Assembly (NCBI GenBank): GCA_028866975.1
Contig: JAGWHG010000038.1
Span: 1-6,199 of the forward strand
Origin: Microcaldota archaeon
GTDB lineage: Archaea; Micrarchaeota; Micrarchaeia; Micrarchaeales; CABMGC01
Length of the DNA stretch: 6,199 nt
Direction: 5' to 3'
A model generated the notes under the pieces. That model had not been told where the DNA came from. It was given only the letters and a program-made list of their open reading frames with translations, and did no database searches. Positions 1 to 5,919 of this stretch are shown piece after piece (positions within the stretch are counted from its first letter, which is position 1; each line of letters begins with the position of its first letter). A program made the translations under genes and the position numbers.

Positions 1-209
1 TCAAAGGCGAGCTGCTTGGGCAGCTTTACTACCACAGAGGTCATCAGCGGCTCTGTGGTCATGTTCTTGAGCTTGATGCTAAGGGTCGATGAGGTCTTTC
101 TGTTTGCGTAGAGCTTGTATGGGACGAATTCTGTGAGTATGCGGTATGGGGAGGGCTTTGCTATCTCCTGTGACACGTTCTTCTTTCCAAAAAGTTCTGA
201 GAGTTTCAT
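1..209 (-). CDS. Small conserved-looking beta-rich protein, truncated at window edge
   Basis: The ATG at 209 opens a frame that runs without a stop off the left edge. It gives 69 complete codons, so the C-terminus is missing. The first 20 or so residues are polar (MKLSELFGKKNVSQE). They are followed by alternating hydrophobic and polar stretches, such as TLSIKLKN and SVVVKLPKQLAF, which look like beta strands. The pattern 'IKLKN-T-EPLMTSVVVKLP' recalls short archaeal proteins with an immunoglobulin-like or CARDB-like fold. That resemblance comes from memory of the pattern, not a search, and no function can be named. The start is supported by an AGGTG ribosome-binding site five bases upstream (215-219) and a TATA box at 248-255. 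No signal peptide or membrane segment is visible in the part present. It is transcribed divergently from the 151-aa orphan. Confidence 0.75.
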   Translation of the reverse strand, partial: MKLSELFGKKNVSQEIAKPSPYRILTEFVPYKLYANRKTSSTLSIKLKNMTTEPLMTSVVVKLPKQLAF

Positions 210-214
210 TGCCG

Positions 215-219
215 CACCT
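215..219 (-). promoter_or_regulatory. Shine-Dalgarno for the 209 start
   Basis: On the minus strand this reads AGGTG, five bases before the ATG at 209. It matches the archaeal GGAGGTGAT consensus and fixes the start codon. Confidence 0.65.
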
Positions 220-247
220 GATACCTACTTAGGCTTGCATGTAAAAA

Positions 248-255
248 TATTTAAA
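248..255 (-). promoter_or_regulatory. TATA box for the left-edge gene
   Basis: The minus strand reads TTTAAATA, a near-consensus archaeal TATA box. Its centre is about 26 bases from roughly position 225. That start would give a leader of about 15 bases that still contains the AGGTG site. The inverted repeat at 254-270 touches its upstream edge. Confidence 0.6.
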
Positions 256-270
256 GAATTGCAAATTCTT
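254..270. repeat. Perfect 7-bp inverted repeat, candidate operator
   Basis: AAGAATT, then GCA, then AATTCTT forms a perfect dyad with a 3-base centre. It lies between two divergent genes, overlaps the upstream edge of the minus-strand TATA box (248-255), where the BRE and TFB would sit, and is about 24 bases upstream of the plus-strand TATA box. The position suits a regulator-binding site. The sequence is AT-rich, so chance occurrence cannot be excluded. Confidence 0.45.
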
Positions 271-293
271 GCCGTCTCTGCTCGAATATAAGC

Positions 294-301
294 TTTATAT
301 A
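294..301 (+). promoter_or_regulatory. TATA box for the 151-aa orphan
   Basis: TTTATATA preceded by AAGC gives a good archaeal core promoter. A start about 26 bases from its centre falls near 324, nine bases before the GTG at 333. A weaker AT-rich box at 285-291 (AATATAA) could give an earlier start near 313-315. Confidence 0.55.
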
Positions 302-332
302 GTTTGGTTGAGTAAGGTAATCAAAGTCCACA

Positions 333-788
333 GTGAAATTAGTATGTCCCTTTGCTGAACTTTGTGGTCGAATGCCTAATAGGAGCACGCTAAACAAGTA
401 CGAATTGTTTGTGACCGAGGTTCGCCGAATAGCAAAGAAGCGCCAAGTCGAGGCTTCTGATTCTAAGGTAAGAAAGATGGCGATGCTGATCGCTGCTCTC
501 TCATCAAATCAGTCCTGGAAAACATCAAGATACATCTGCGAGGGAGGGGAGATGGATAAATTGTGCATGATAAGCGAGTCGAGGCATGCTTTTGATGAGG
601 GCTGGAAGAACATAACCGAGGCTGACATAGAAGAGGTGATTAATTCGCGCAGCCACGGCCACACTTTCTCTATGTGGCTGTGGAGCATAGTGCCGAAGGA
701 GCAGCGCGAGGAGCTGCGAAAGATGCACTCAAACCTCGTTGTGGAATTTGCAGATGGCCTTGAGCCGATAGAGCGGAAGGTTTACTGA
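333..788 (+). CDS. Orphan 151-aa protein with four cysteines
   Basis: I do not recognise this protein. It is soluble in appearance, with no membrane segment or signal peptide. Cysteines sit at residues 5, 11, 69 and 78, as C-x5-C near the start and C-x8-C mid-protein, which could form a metal or iron-sulfur site. The region from about 20 to 57 is strongly basic and probably helical, and the C-terminal third is acidic and helical (ITEADIEEVI, PKEQREELRKM). The GTG start follows a TATA box at 294-301 by a distance that implies a very short leader. An AGGTAAT sequence at 315-321 is a weak ribosome-binding candidate 11 bases upstream. The alternative ATG at 372 would remove the first cysteine pair. 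The tRNA-Arg gene follows on the same strand after 29 bases. Confidence 0.65.
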   Translation: MKLVCPFAELCGRMPNRSTLNKYELFVTEVRRIAKKRQVEASDSKVRKMAMLIAALSSNQSWKTSRYICEGGEMDKLCMISESRHAFDEGWKNITEADIEEVINSRSHGHTFSMWLWSIVPKEQREELRKMHSNLVVEFADGLEPIERKVY

Positions 789-796
789 TTTTTAGG
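789..796 (+). promoter_or_regulatory. T-rich element: possible terminator of the orphan and/or TATA-like box of the tRNA
   Basis: TTTTTAGG follows the TGA stop at 788 directly. The five T residues could terminate the upstream message, since archaeal termination often uses oligo-T. The centre of the element is also about 26 bases before the first base of the tRNA (818), which is the expected spacing of an archaeal TATA box. The match to TATA consensus is poor, so both roles are tentative. Confidence 0.3.
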
Positions 797-817
797 CTTT
801 CGTGACCAATAACTTGT

Positions 818-892
818 GGGCGCGTGGCGTAACTTGGATAGCGCACTTGGCTTCGGACCAGGCGGTTGCGGGTTCAAATCCCGTCGCGCCCG
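818..892 (+). tRNA. tRNA-Arg (anticodon TCG)
   Basis: The full cloverleaf can be folded by hand. The acceptor GGGCGCG (818-824) pairs perfectly with CGCGCCC (885-891), and the discriminator base is G892. The D stem is 827-830 with 841-844 and includes one G-T pair. The anticodon stem CTTGG/CCAGG (846-850, 858-862) carries the 7-base loop CTTCGGA. The anticodon TCG at 853-855 reads CGA, with wobble to other CGN codons. The variable loop is five bases. The T stem is 868-872 with 880-884, around the loop TTCAAAT. T8-A14, A15-T48 and G18G19 are all present. No intron interrupts the anticodon loop and no CCA is encoded. The gene ends one base before the stop codon of the convergent methyltransferase gene. 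Confidence 0.97.
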
Positions 893-893
893 C

Positions 894-1760
894 TTATTCT
901 AAAATGTCCTTATAATCCGGCACGAACTCGGCGAATATCAGGCCCATGTTCATTATCTTTCTTGCTGCGGGGTTGTTGAATACTGTTGGGGCGCCGTATT
1001 TCACGTCGAAAAGCATGCTCATAAGCTTTTCAGAGAGGTGCTTGTAGCCATAATGATATTCCATGAATATCTGCTTGAACCTAAGTGCGGTGTTGATGTT
1101 CGCATTCATTATCAGGCTGTTTTCGCACCCTTCGCAATCAAGCTTGAGCCTTGAATCTATCGGTATGTTGTATTGCTCTACAATATTTTTCAGCGATAGG
1201 ACCTCGATCTCCCTTCCGACCCGGAAGTTCTTGAGGTTGCTATACATCCTGTTCTTGTGCTTTTCGTCGACTCTTACCCTCCCCGGAAGGCCGCATCCCT
1301 TGTTTATTAGCGTTATTTTGTTCCCAAGGCCGTTGAGCTCTATGTTCTCTTTTGCTATCTCAAAACTGTACGGATACGGCTCGAACGCGTACACCCTGCT
1401 TGCGCCCCTGAGGGCAAAGAGTATTGCAGTTTCGCCAAAGAATGCGCCGACGTCCACCAAAACCTTCCCTTTCACGTCCATCATCTGGTATTGGTCGCTT
1501 GCGAAGTTTTCGCTAAGCATCAGGAGGGCGTGGAGGGTCTGGCGGTCGTCGCGCCGGACGAACTTTAGGTCAGCGCCTTTGTAGTTAACAGAGATCTGGT
1601 CGCGCTTCACCTCTGTGAGCACGTTTGCGGCATTTAGCTCGTCGACTTTCTGCATTATTTTGAGCTTGTAAAACTCGCCTTGATGGAATTTTGATGCGGC
1701 TTTTGCCTTGGCCATGGAAACATAGGTGGTTTGCTGCGGCGTTTTAAAAGGATTGCTCAT
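894..1760 (-). CDS. FkbM-family SAM-dependent methyltransferase
   Basis: This 288-aa protein has the Methyltransf_21/FkbM Rossmann core. The SAM-binding motif I is VLVDVGAFFGET (residues 100-111). It is followed by YAFEPYP (124-130), whose Glu should bind the ribose hydroxyls, then a helix with the typical 'A-ENIELNGL' pattern (136-145). The late strand motif KLDCEGCEN (206-214) corresponds to the family's KIDVEGAE. About 95 residues precede motif I, a normal FkbM arrangement with a basic, helical N-terminus. Family members O-methylate sugars, polyketides or other small substrates; the substrate here cannot be read from sequence. No membrane segment or signal peptide is visible. The ATG at 1760 lies nine bases after the stop of the 165-aa orphan, so the two are probably co-transcribed. 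No strong ribosome-binding site is visible. The 3' end abuts the tRNA-Arg gene tail to tail. Confidence 0.9.
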   Translation of the reverse strand: MSNPFKTPQQTTYVSMAKAKAASKFHQGEFYKLKIMQKVDELNAANVLTEVKRDQISVNYKGADLKFVRRDDRQTLHALLMLSENFASDQYQMMDVKGKVLVDVGAFFGETAILFALRGASRVYAFEPYPYSFEIAKENIELNGLGNKITLINKGCGLPGRVRVDEKHKNRMYSNLKNFRVGREIEVLSLKNIVEQYNIPIDSRLKLDCEGCENSLIMNANINTALRFKQIFMEYHYGYKHLSEKLMSMLFDVKYGAPTVFNNPAARKIMNMGLIFAEFVPDYKDILE

Positions 1761-1769
1761 TATACGTTC

Positions 1770-2267
1770 TCAATCGCCGCCTTTTCTTATCACGACGTAT
1801 AGATCGTGCTGCACCCCTGCTGCTCCGGGCATGGTATAGTTTCTAAGGAAGGTTGTCACCTCGAACTTCACCGCCTTGTCGATAACATCCATGTCCTGGT
1901 TGTTCGAGGGCTGCTCTCCTGTGAGCCGATAGTACTCGCTTATCGTTCCTTCGAACGGCGCCCTTACCGTTGAGCCCAATGTTATGTCGCTGTTGTAGTT
2001 TATCGTTGGGGAGGTTGTGCCCACCTTCTCGGCACTCTCCTGCGTGAAGATTACGGTGGAGTACTTGACCTCGTTTATCGGCTGCTGCGCAGAGCTTGCT
2101 ATGCTCTTTTCCACGAGGTTGTTCACGAAGTAGGTGTAGCTGTTTATCGAAAATTCAGGCCCCTCTGTCCTCTTTTCCGCCTTGAAATCCTGCAGCTTGT
2201 CTTCTATCTCTCTCTGCGTTGGATTTACCAGCAGAGCTAGCTCCGGCTTTCTCTTTACCAATCCCAC
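1770..2267 (-). CDS. Orphan 165-aa protein, probable leaderless GTG start
   Basis: I do not recognise this protein. It has no cysteine, membrane segment or signal peptide. Residues 17-35 are charged and probably helical (REIEDKLQDFKAEKR). The remainder is rich in Thr, Ser, Val and Tyr with strand-like stretches (VKYSTVIFTQ, KFEVTTFLRNYT, DLYVVIRK), which suggests a mostly beta C-terminal part. The start is GTG at 2267. A strong TATA box at 2289-2296 predicts transcription beginning at about 2266, that is, at the start codon itself, so the mRNA is probably leaderless. No Shine-Dalgarno is seen. An alternative TTG lies two codons further in. The FkbM methyltransferase follows after nine bases, so the product may work with that enzyme or be its substrate, but this is only inference from position. 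Confidence 0.7.
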   Translation of the reverse strand: MGLVKRKPELALLVNPTQREIEDKLQDFKAEKRTEGPEFSINSYTYFVNNLVEKSIASSAQQPINEVKYSTVIFTQESAEKVGTTSPTINYNSDITLGSTVRAPFEGTISEYYRLTGEQPSNNQDMDVIDKAVKFEVTTFLRNYTMPGAAGVQHDLYVVIRKGGD

Positions 2268-2276
2268 AATCTTATT

Positions 2277-2288
2277 GCGCGCTTGCGC
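2277..2288. repeat. GC-rich dyad between TATA box and transcription start
   Basis: GCGC-GCTT-GCGC is a 4-bp inverted repeat, and TTGCGC is also repeated directly (2275-2280 and 2283-2288). It fills the space between the TATA box at 2289-2296 and the predicted start near 2266. This is a common location for repressor operators in archaea. The arms are short, so the call is tentative. Confidence 0.3.
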
Positions 2289-2296
2289 TATATAAG
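2289..2296 (-). promoter_or_regulatory. TATA box for the orphan-fkbM unit
   Basis: The minus strand reads CTTATATA, preceded by AGAAAT, a plausible BRE. Spacing to the GTG at 2267 is what a leaderless archaeal transcript requires. It lies in the 54-base gap after the hppA stop. Confidence 0.6.
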
Positions 2297-2321
2297 ATTT
2301 CTGTGCAGGTTCGTACCAATC

Positions 2322-4307
2322 CTACATTGCCGCATATACGATGAAGACTGGGGCGAGCAGGATAGATATCGTGCTCACGACCTTTATCATCGAGTTGAGC
2401 GAAGGCCCTGCGGTGTCCTTTAGGGGATCCCCTACAGTGTCTCCAACAACCGCCGCCTTGTGCGCGTCGCTGCCCTTGCCGCCGAAGTTTCCTTCCTCAA
2501 CGTACTTCTTGGCATTGTCCATAGCAGCGCCGCTGTTGGCCATGAAGAGCGCAAGCATGAAGCTTGCCGGTATCATGCCGACCAGAAGGCCGCCAAGTGC
2601 TGATCTGCCAAGCACCAGCCCTACGGCTATCGGGGTGACTATTGCAATCAGCTCCGGTATTATCAGGGACTTGAGCGCGGTAACCGTGGCGATGTCGACC
2701 ACCTTTGCGTAGTCAGGCTTTGCCTTGCCCTGAAGCAGCCCCTTTATCGTTCGAACCTGCCTTCTAACTTCCTCGACCATCAAGTTTGCTGCGTATCCTA
2801 CCGATTCCATCAGGAACGATGAGAACACGAATGGCAGCAGTGCGCCGATGAAGATTCCCACCACAACCAATGGATTTAGTATGTTGAGGGTTGTGAGATT
2901 GACTGCCTGCGCAAACGCAACGAAAAGCGCTATTGCCGAAAGCGCAGCGCCTCCTATTGCAAAGCCCTTCGTTGTCGCCTTTGTCATGTTGCCTATTGCG
3001 TCAAGCTTGTCCGTGATCTTCCTTACTGAGTGCGGCAGGCCTGACATCTCTGCGATTCCGCCTGCGTTGTCGGTTATCGGTCCGAATGAGTCTATCGTGA
3101 GTATTGTCGCTGTGAGCGAAAGCATTCCTACGGCGGCTATTCCGATCCCGTAGACGCCTGCCTCAGCATAGCTCACAAGTATGCCTGCAACCACCAACAA
3201 AAGCGGCACCCATGTGCTTCTCAGGCCAACTGCAAGGCCCAATATCACATCTGTGCCTGCGCCGCCCTTGGCCGCTGTTGCGACCTTTATCACCGACTTT
3301 GCGTTGTTGCCGGTGTAGTAATCGGTTATCGCAAAGAGCGCGAATGCGATTATCAGGCCAGCGAGTACAGGGATGTAGTATGTCATTGATGCGCCGGTGT
3401 AGATTGTTGCTCCGTAGTCGAGTATGGCCGCAAGAACCAGTGCGCCGCCGATTCCGATGTATAGCGCCCTTGTGACGTTGCCGTTCTTGACCTTCATGAA
3501 GTACATGCTCACTATGCTTGCAACGACTCCGATTGATGCCACGATTATCGGGTACGCATAGCTTGCGTCAGTCTTTACGAATGCGAATGCGATAAGCAAT
3601 GCTGCCACCAAAGTCACTGCATAGCTCTCAAATACGTCTGCTGCCATTCCTGCGCAGTCCCCGACGTTGTCTCCGACGTTGTCTGCGATTACCGCAGGGT
3701 TCCTTGGATCGTCTTCTGGCAAGTTGAGCTCAGTCTTTCCGACCAGGTCTGCGCCCACGTCAGCAGCCTTCGTGTAAATGCCTCCGCCGACTCTTGCGAA
3801 CAGCGAGACCAAAGATGCGCCGAATCCAAAACCGATTAGCAGCTGAAGCTGCGATGTCGTGAATAGCATGAGAAGCGCGCTAAGGCCTATGAGTCCGAAA
3901 CCGACTGCCGCAAACCCAGTTACAGAACCGCCGAAGAGCGCTGTTCTGAAAGCTGAGTCGAGCCCCTTGGTCGCTGCCTGCGCCGTCCTTATGTTTGACC
4001 TCACTGCAACGTTCATTCCCAGATACGCTGTGAGGTACGAAGCAACTGCGCCCACTATGAATGCGATCACTATGCTTGCGCCGTTGCCAAGGAAGAAGTA
4101 AAATATTATGGACAATATTATTCCGAAGATCAGTATCGTCTTCATCTGCCTGTTGAGATATGCTGTGGCGCCCTCCTTTATTGCCTGCGCAATCCCCCTC
4201 ATCTTTTCATTGCCGGTCGGCTTTTTGAGCGTTGTGTACGCTGTCAGCACTGCGAAGAGTACCGCTATTATTCCGGCTGCTAGGCTGTAGTAGAAAAATG
4301 TTGCCAT
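2322..4307 (-). CDS. hppA: Membrane-bound proton-pumping pyrophosphatase, K+-independent type
   Basis: This 661-aa integral membrane protein hydrolyses pyrophosphate and uses the energy to pump ions out of the cytoplasm. It has many hydrophobic segments, consistent with the family's 16 helices, and is near the short end of the usual 660-770 aa. The pyrophosphate and Mg2+ site is intact: GGGIYTKAADVGADLVGK (174-191), EDDPRNPA (198-205), DNVGDNVGDCAGMAAD (209-224), TDNAGGIAEM (412-421), NSGAAMDNAKKYVEEG (591-606), and GDTVGDPLKDTAGPS (622-636). GNMTKATTKG (439-448) has Lys443 and Thr446 where K+-dependent enzymes have Ala and Gly; that pair is the known mark of K+-independent enzymes, which pump H+. 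The ATG follows GGTG (4315-4318) by seven bases. secY ends 38 bases upstream, and a weak TATA-like CTTAAAGA (4336-4343, minus) lies in that gap. Transcription may therefore be its own or continue from secY. Confidence 0.97.
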   Translation of the reverse strand: MATFFYYSLAAGIIAVLFAVLTAYTTLKKPTGNEKMRGIAQAIKEGATAYLNRQMKTILIFGIILSIIFYFFLGNGASIVIAFIVGAVASYLTAYLGMNVAVRSNIRTAQAATKGLDSAFRTALFGGSVTGFAAVGFGLIGLSALLMLFTTSQLQLLIGFGFGASLVSLFARVGGGIYTKAADVGADLVGKTELNLPEDDPRNPAVIADNVGDNVGDCAGMAADVFESYAVTLVAALLIAFAFVKTDASYAYPIIVASIGVVASIVSMYFMKVKNGNVTRALYIGIGGALVLAAILDYGATIYTGASMTYYIPVLAGLIIAFALFAITDYYTGNNAKSVIKVATAAKGGAGTDVILGLAVGLRSTWVPLLLVVAGILVSYAEAGVYGIGIAAVGMLSLTATILTIDSFGPITDNAGGIAEMSGLPHSVRKITDKLDAIGNMTKATTKGFAIGGAALSAIALFVAFAQAVNLTTLNILNPLVVVGIFIGALLPFVFSSFLMESVGYAANLMVEEVRRQVRTIKGLLQGKAKPDYAKVVDIATVTALKSLIIPELIAIVTPIAVGLVLGRSALGGLLVGMIPASFMLALFMANSGAAMDNAKKYVEEGNFGGKGSDAHKAAVVGDTVGDPLKDTAGPSLNSMIKVVSTISILLAPVFIVYAAM

Positions 4308-4314
4308 CTTATCA

Positions 4315-4318
4315 CACC
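4315..4318 (-). promoter_or_regulatory. Shine-Dalgarno for hppA
   Basis: The minus strand reads GGTG (extended as GGTGTGAT), seven bases before the ATG at 4307. It supports that start over any internal Met. Confidence 0.55.
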
Positions 4319-4345
4319 ATATTTATTGCAAAACCTCTTTAAGCG

Positions 4346-5848
4346 TTACGAAGAGAGGACCTTTTCGATTCCAGGCACCGCGCCGAGCTGCCCCTCCTGC
4401 TCGAGCTGCTGATATATCATGTACATTATACCTACGGTAAGGAGTATTCCGACCCCGGTGCCGACGGCTCCTGTGAGCGTTGCGAGCGCTGCAAGCAAGC
4501 CTACGAATGCGCTGCCAAGGATCGCGATCGTCGGGATGTACTTGTTGAGCACGCTCTCAATTATCCTCGGGTCGCGCCTAAAGCCAGGGATCTGCCAGCC
4601 AACGTCTTGGAGCTGGCTTGCTACGTTCTTTGGATTCTGGCCGGTCATCTCTATCCAGAACCTTCCGAATATCACGCACAGCCCTACTAGGAATAATGTA
4701 TACATTATAATGTGGACCCACTCAGGCACGAGGACCAATCCGCCCCATGGCAGATACAGCTGAGAGCTCTGCGTGGCTAGGTAGTTGAAGTATGTGCTAT
4801 AGCCGCCTATTCCGCCGTTTGCTGCGGAATATGGCAGAGGGAACTGCGGAGATATTAGATAGAGTATGCCTCCTGCCAAATTGAGCGTTGTTGCAGCGCC
4901 TGCTGTGACCGGGGTGTAATAAGCGATGAACTTTGCAAGGCTGGCAAGAGAGCCGGTCGCATTTGCTATGAACCTAAACCACACGGTAAGGCTGAGCGTG
5001 AATGACGTTGCAAGTATGACGGGCAGGACGCTTGTGTAGAGAAGTGGTATCGGCAGCCTTCCGCCGACTCCGCGGAACTGGCTGAAGACCAGCGGCAGCT
5101 CGACTTTTATGTCGTATGCATATATGCTGACTAGGAACACAATAGCAGCAAAGAAGAGCGGACCGAATGCGAGTATGGCATTTGGTATTGCTGTCGCTCC
5201 GCCGGATGTGCAGACCAAGGTGCTTGAGAGGCTTACTCCGAGCGCGCAGAGCGCCTCTGGTATTATGATGTTTATCGTGCCTGCGACCAGCGAGTATGCG
5301 ACTCCGCCGGCTATGAACATGTTTATTCCCGATGTGAGCCCGTACTTTGCCATTATCTCATCGAGATAGATGACGGCTATTGCGCCTATGGCGAGCTGTA
5401 TGGCAACTAGCTGGAAGAGTGAGGGAAGAGCGATCGGCACATAGCCGGTTGCGACGAATACGAACGCCTCGACAAAGGCGATCACTATCGCGATTAGCTT
5501 TTGGACTCCCTGCATCCTTGCCTTCTGCTCGGGATCTTGCATGTCGACTTTGAATACTCCTGCGCCCTGAAGCATCTGCAAAACTATGCTGGCAAGCACG
5601 ATCGGACCGATTCCTACGGTGATGAGGCTGCCAATCTTTGCCGCAAAGATTATGTTGATCAGCTGATACGATGGGTTGCTGAGGACTGCAGAGCTTGTGC
5701 CTATCGCAGGTATGCTAAAGAGCATGAAATAAACGGCCAAAACTATGCCCGTCCACTTAAGCTTCTCCCTGAGCGAGAGCGGTGTGTCGGACTTCTTTAT
5801 GCTAGGCAACACCTTCAGTACAGGGTCCAATTTTTCAAGAATCCCCAA
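4346..5848 (-). CDS. secY: Preprotein translocase subunit SecY
   Basis: This is the pore-forming subunit of the SecYE-beta channel, which carries proteins across and into the cytoplasmic membrane. The N-terminus (LDPVLKVLP, then LREKLKWTGIVLAVYF) is the usual archaeal amphipathic stretch leading to helix 1. The plug region lies around residues 50-63, followed by the helix-2 motif TVGIGPIVLASIVLQML (77-93). The cytoplasmic loop ELPLVFSQFRGVGGRLPI (250-267) and the loop GFRRDPRIIESVLNKYIP (422-439) are the ribosome-binding loops. The protein ends with helix 10 and QQLEQE. At 500 aa it is somewhat long for archaea (about 435-490), mainly through a long external loop at about 293-375. The start is TTG at 5848: an in-frame TGA lies upstream with no ATG or GTG between, GGTG sits five bases before it, and the resulting N-terminus fits the family. 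A T4 run after the stop is a poor terminator. Unlike most archaeal secY genes it is not preceded by ribosomal protein genes. Confidence 0.97.
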   Translation of the reverse strand: MGILEKLDPVLKVLPSIKKSDTPLSLREKLKWTGIVLAVYFMLFSIPAIGTSSAVLSNPSYQLINIIFAAKIGSLITVGIGPIVLASIVLQMLQGAGVFKVDMQDPEQKARMQGVQKLIAIVIAFVEAFVFVATGYVPIALPSLFQLVAIQLAIGAIAVIYLDEIMAKYGLTSGINMFIAGGVAYSLVAGTINIIIPEALCALGVSLSSTLVCTSGGATAIPNAILAFGPLFFAAIVFLVSIYAYDIKVELPLVFSQFRGVGGRLPIPLLYTSVLPVILATSFTLSLTVWFRFIANATGSLASLAKFIAYYTPVTAGAATTLNLAGGILYLISPQFPLPYSAANGGIGGYSTYFNYLATQSSQLYLPWGGLVLVPEWVHIIMYTLFLVGLCVIFGRFWIEMTGQNPKNVASQLQDVGWQIPGFRRDPRIIESVLNKYIPTIAILGSAFVGLLAALATLTGAVGTGVGILLTVGIMYMIYQQLEQEGQLGAVPGIEKVLSS

Positions 5849-5853
5849 ATGAG

Positions 5854-5857
5854 CACC
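5854..5857 (-). promoter_or_regulatory. Shine-Dalgarno deciding the secY TTG start
   Basis: The minus strand reads GGTG (within CGGTGCTC), five bases before the TTG at 5848. It supports an unusual start codon for an essential gene. Confidence 0.6.
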
Positions 5858-5895
5858 GTTGATAACTGCACTTCAAGTAGAATTGCCTATTCGGT

Positions 5896-5903
5896 ATTAT
5901 AAA
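5896..5903 (-). promoter_or_regulatory. TATA box for secY
   Basis: The minus strand reads TTTATAAT, preceded by AAAGC. The expected start is near 5873, giving a leader of about 25 bases that includes the GGTG site. The core AGCTTTATA is shared with the promoter of the 151-aa orphan at 291-299. Confidence 0.55.
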
Positions 5904-5909
5904 GCTTTA
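5900..5909. repeat. Palindrome TAAAGCTTTA in a divergent promoter region
   Basis: A perfect 10-bp palindrome overlaps the secY TATA box and lies about 16 bases before the start codon of the divergent DUF1801 gene. It may be an operator, or only the by-product of back-to-back AT-rich promoter elements. Confidence 0.35.
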
Positions 5910-5913
5910 GTGT

Positions 5914-5919
5914 GGTGAT
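5914..5919 (+). promoter_or_regulatory. Shine-Dalgarno for the DUF1801 gene
   Basis: GGTGAT is a full six-base match to the archaeal consensus. It lies five bases before the ATG at 5925 and eight before the next ATG at 5928. Confidence 0.65.

Noticed and set aside
525..728. Minus-strand 67-codon frame inside the 151-aa orphan
   Set aside because: It has no promoter or ribosome-binding site, while the plus-strand frame has a TATA box and spans the region.
868..892. tRNA 3' end as an integration (att) site
   Set aside because: No second copy of the tRNA 3' segment, integrase gene or other mobile-element gene is visible in the window.
1063..1584. Plus-strand open frame opposite the methyltransferase gene
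   Set aside because: It is antisense to the coherent FkbM protein, has low-complexity Ser/Leu/Arg composition, and lacks a promoter or ribosome-binding site.
1938..1967. Lipoyl/biotinyl-like phrase VRAPFEGTIS in the 165-aa orphan
   Set aside because: It only resembles the 'V-APF-GTI' strand. The lysine-containing MKM/DKA motif and the domain spacing are missing.
2341..4290. Several plus-strand open frames opposite hppA
   Set aside because: They are shadows of a well-conserved membrane pyrophosphatase; their Ser/Pro/Ala-rich composition reflects its codon pattern.
4419..5902. Plus-strand open frames opposite secY, including one crossing the secY start
   Set aside because: All lie antisense to a clear SecY, show no family features and have no translation signals.
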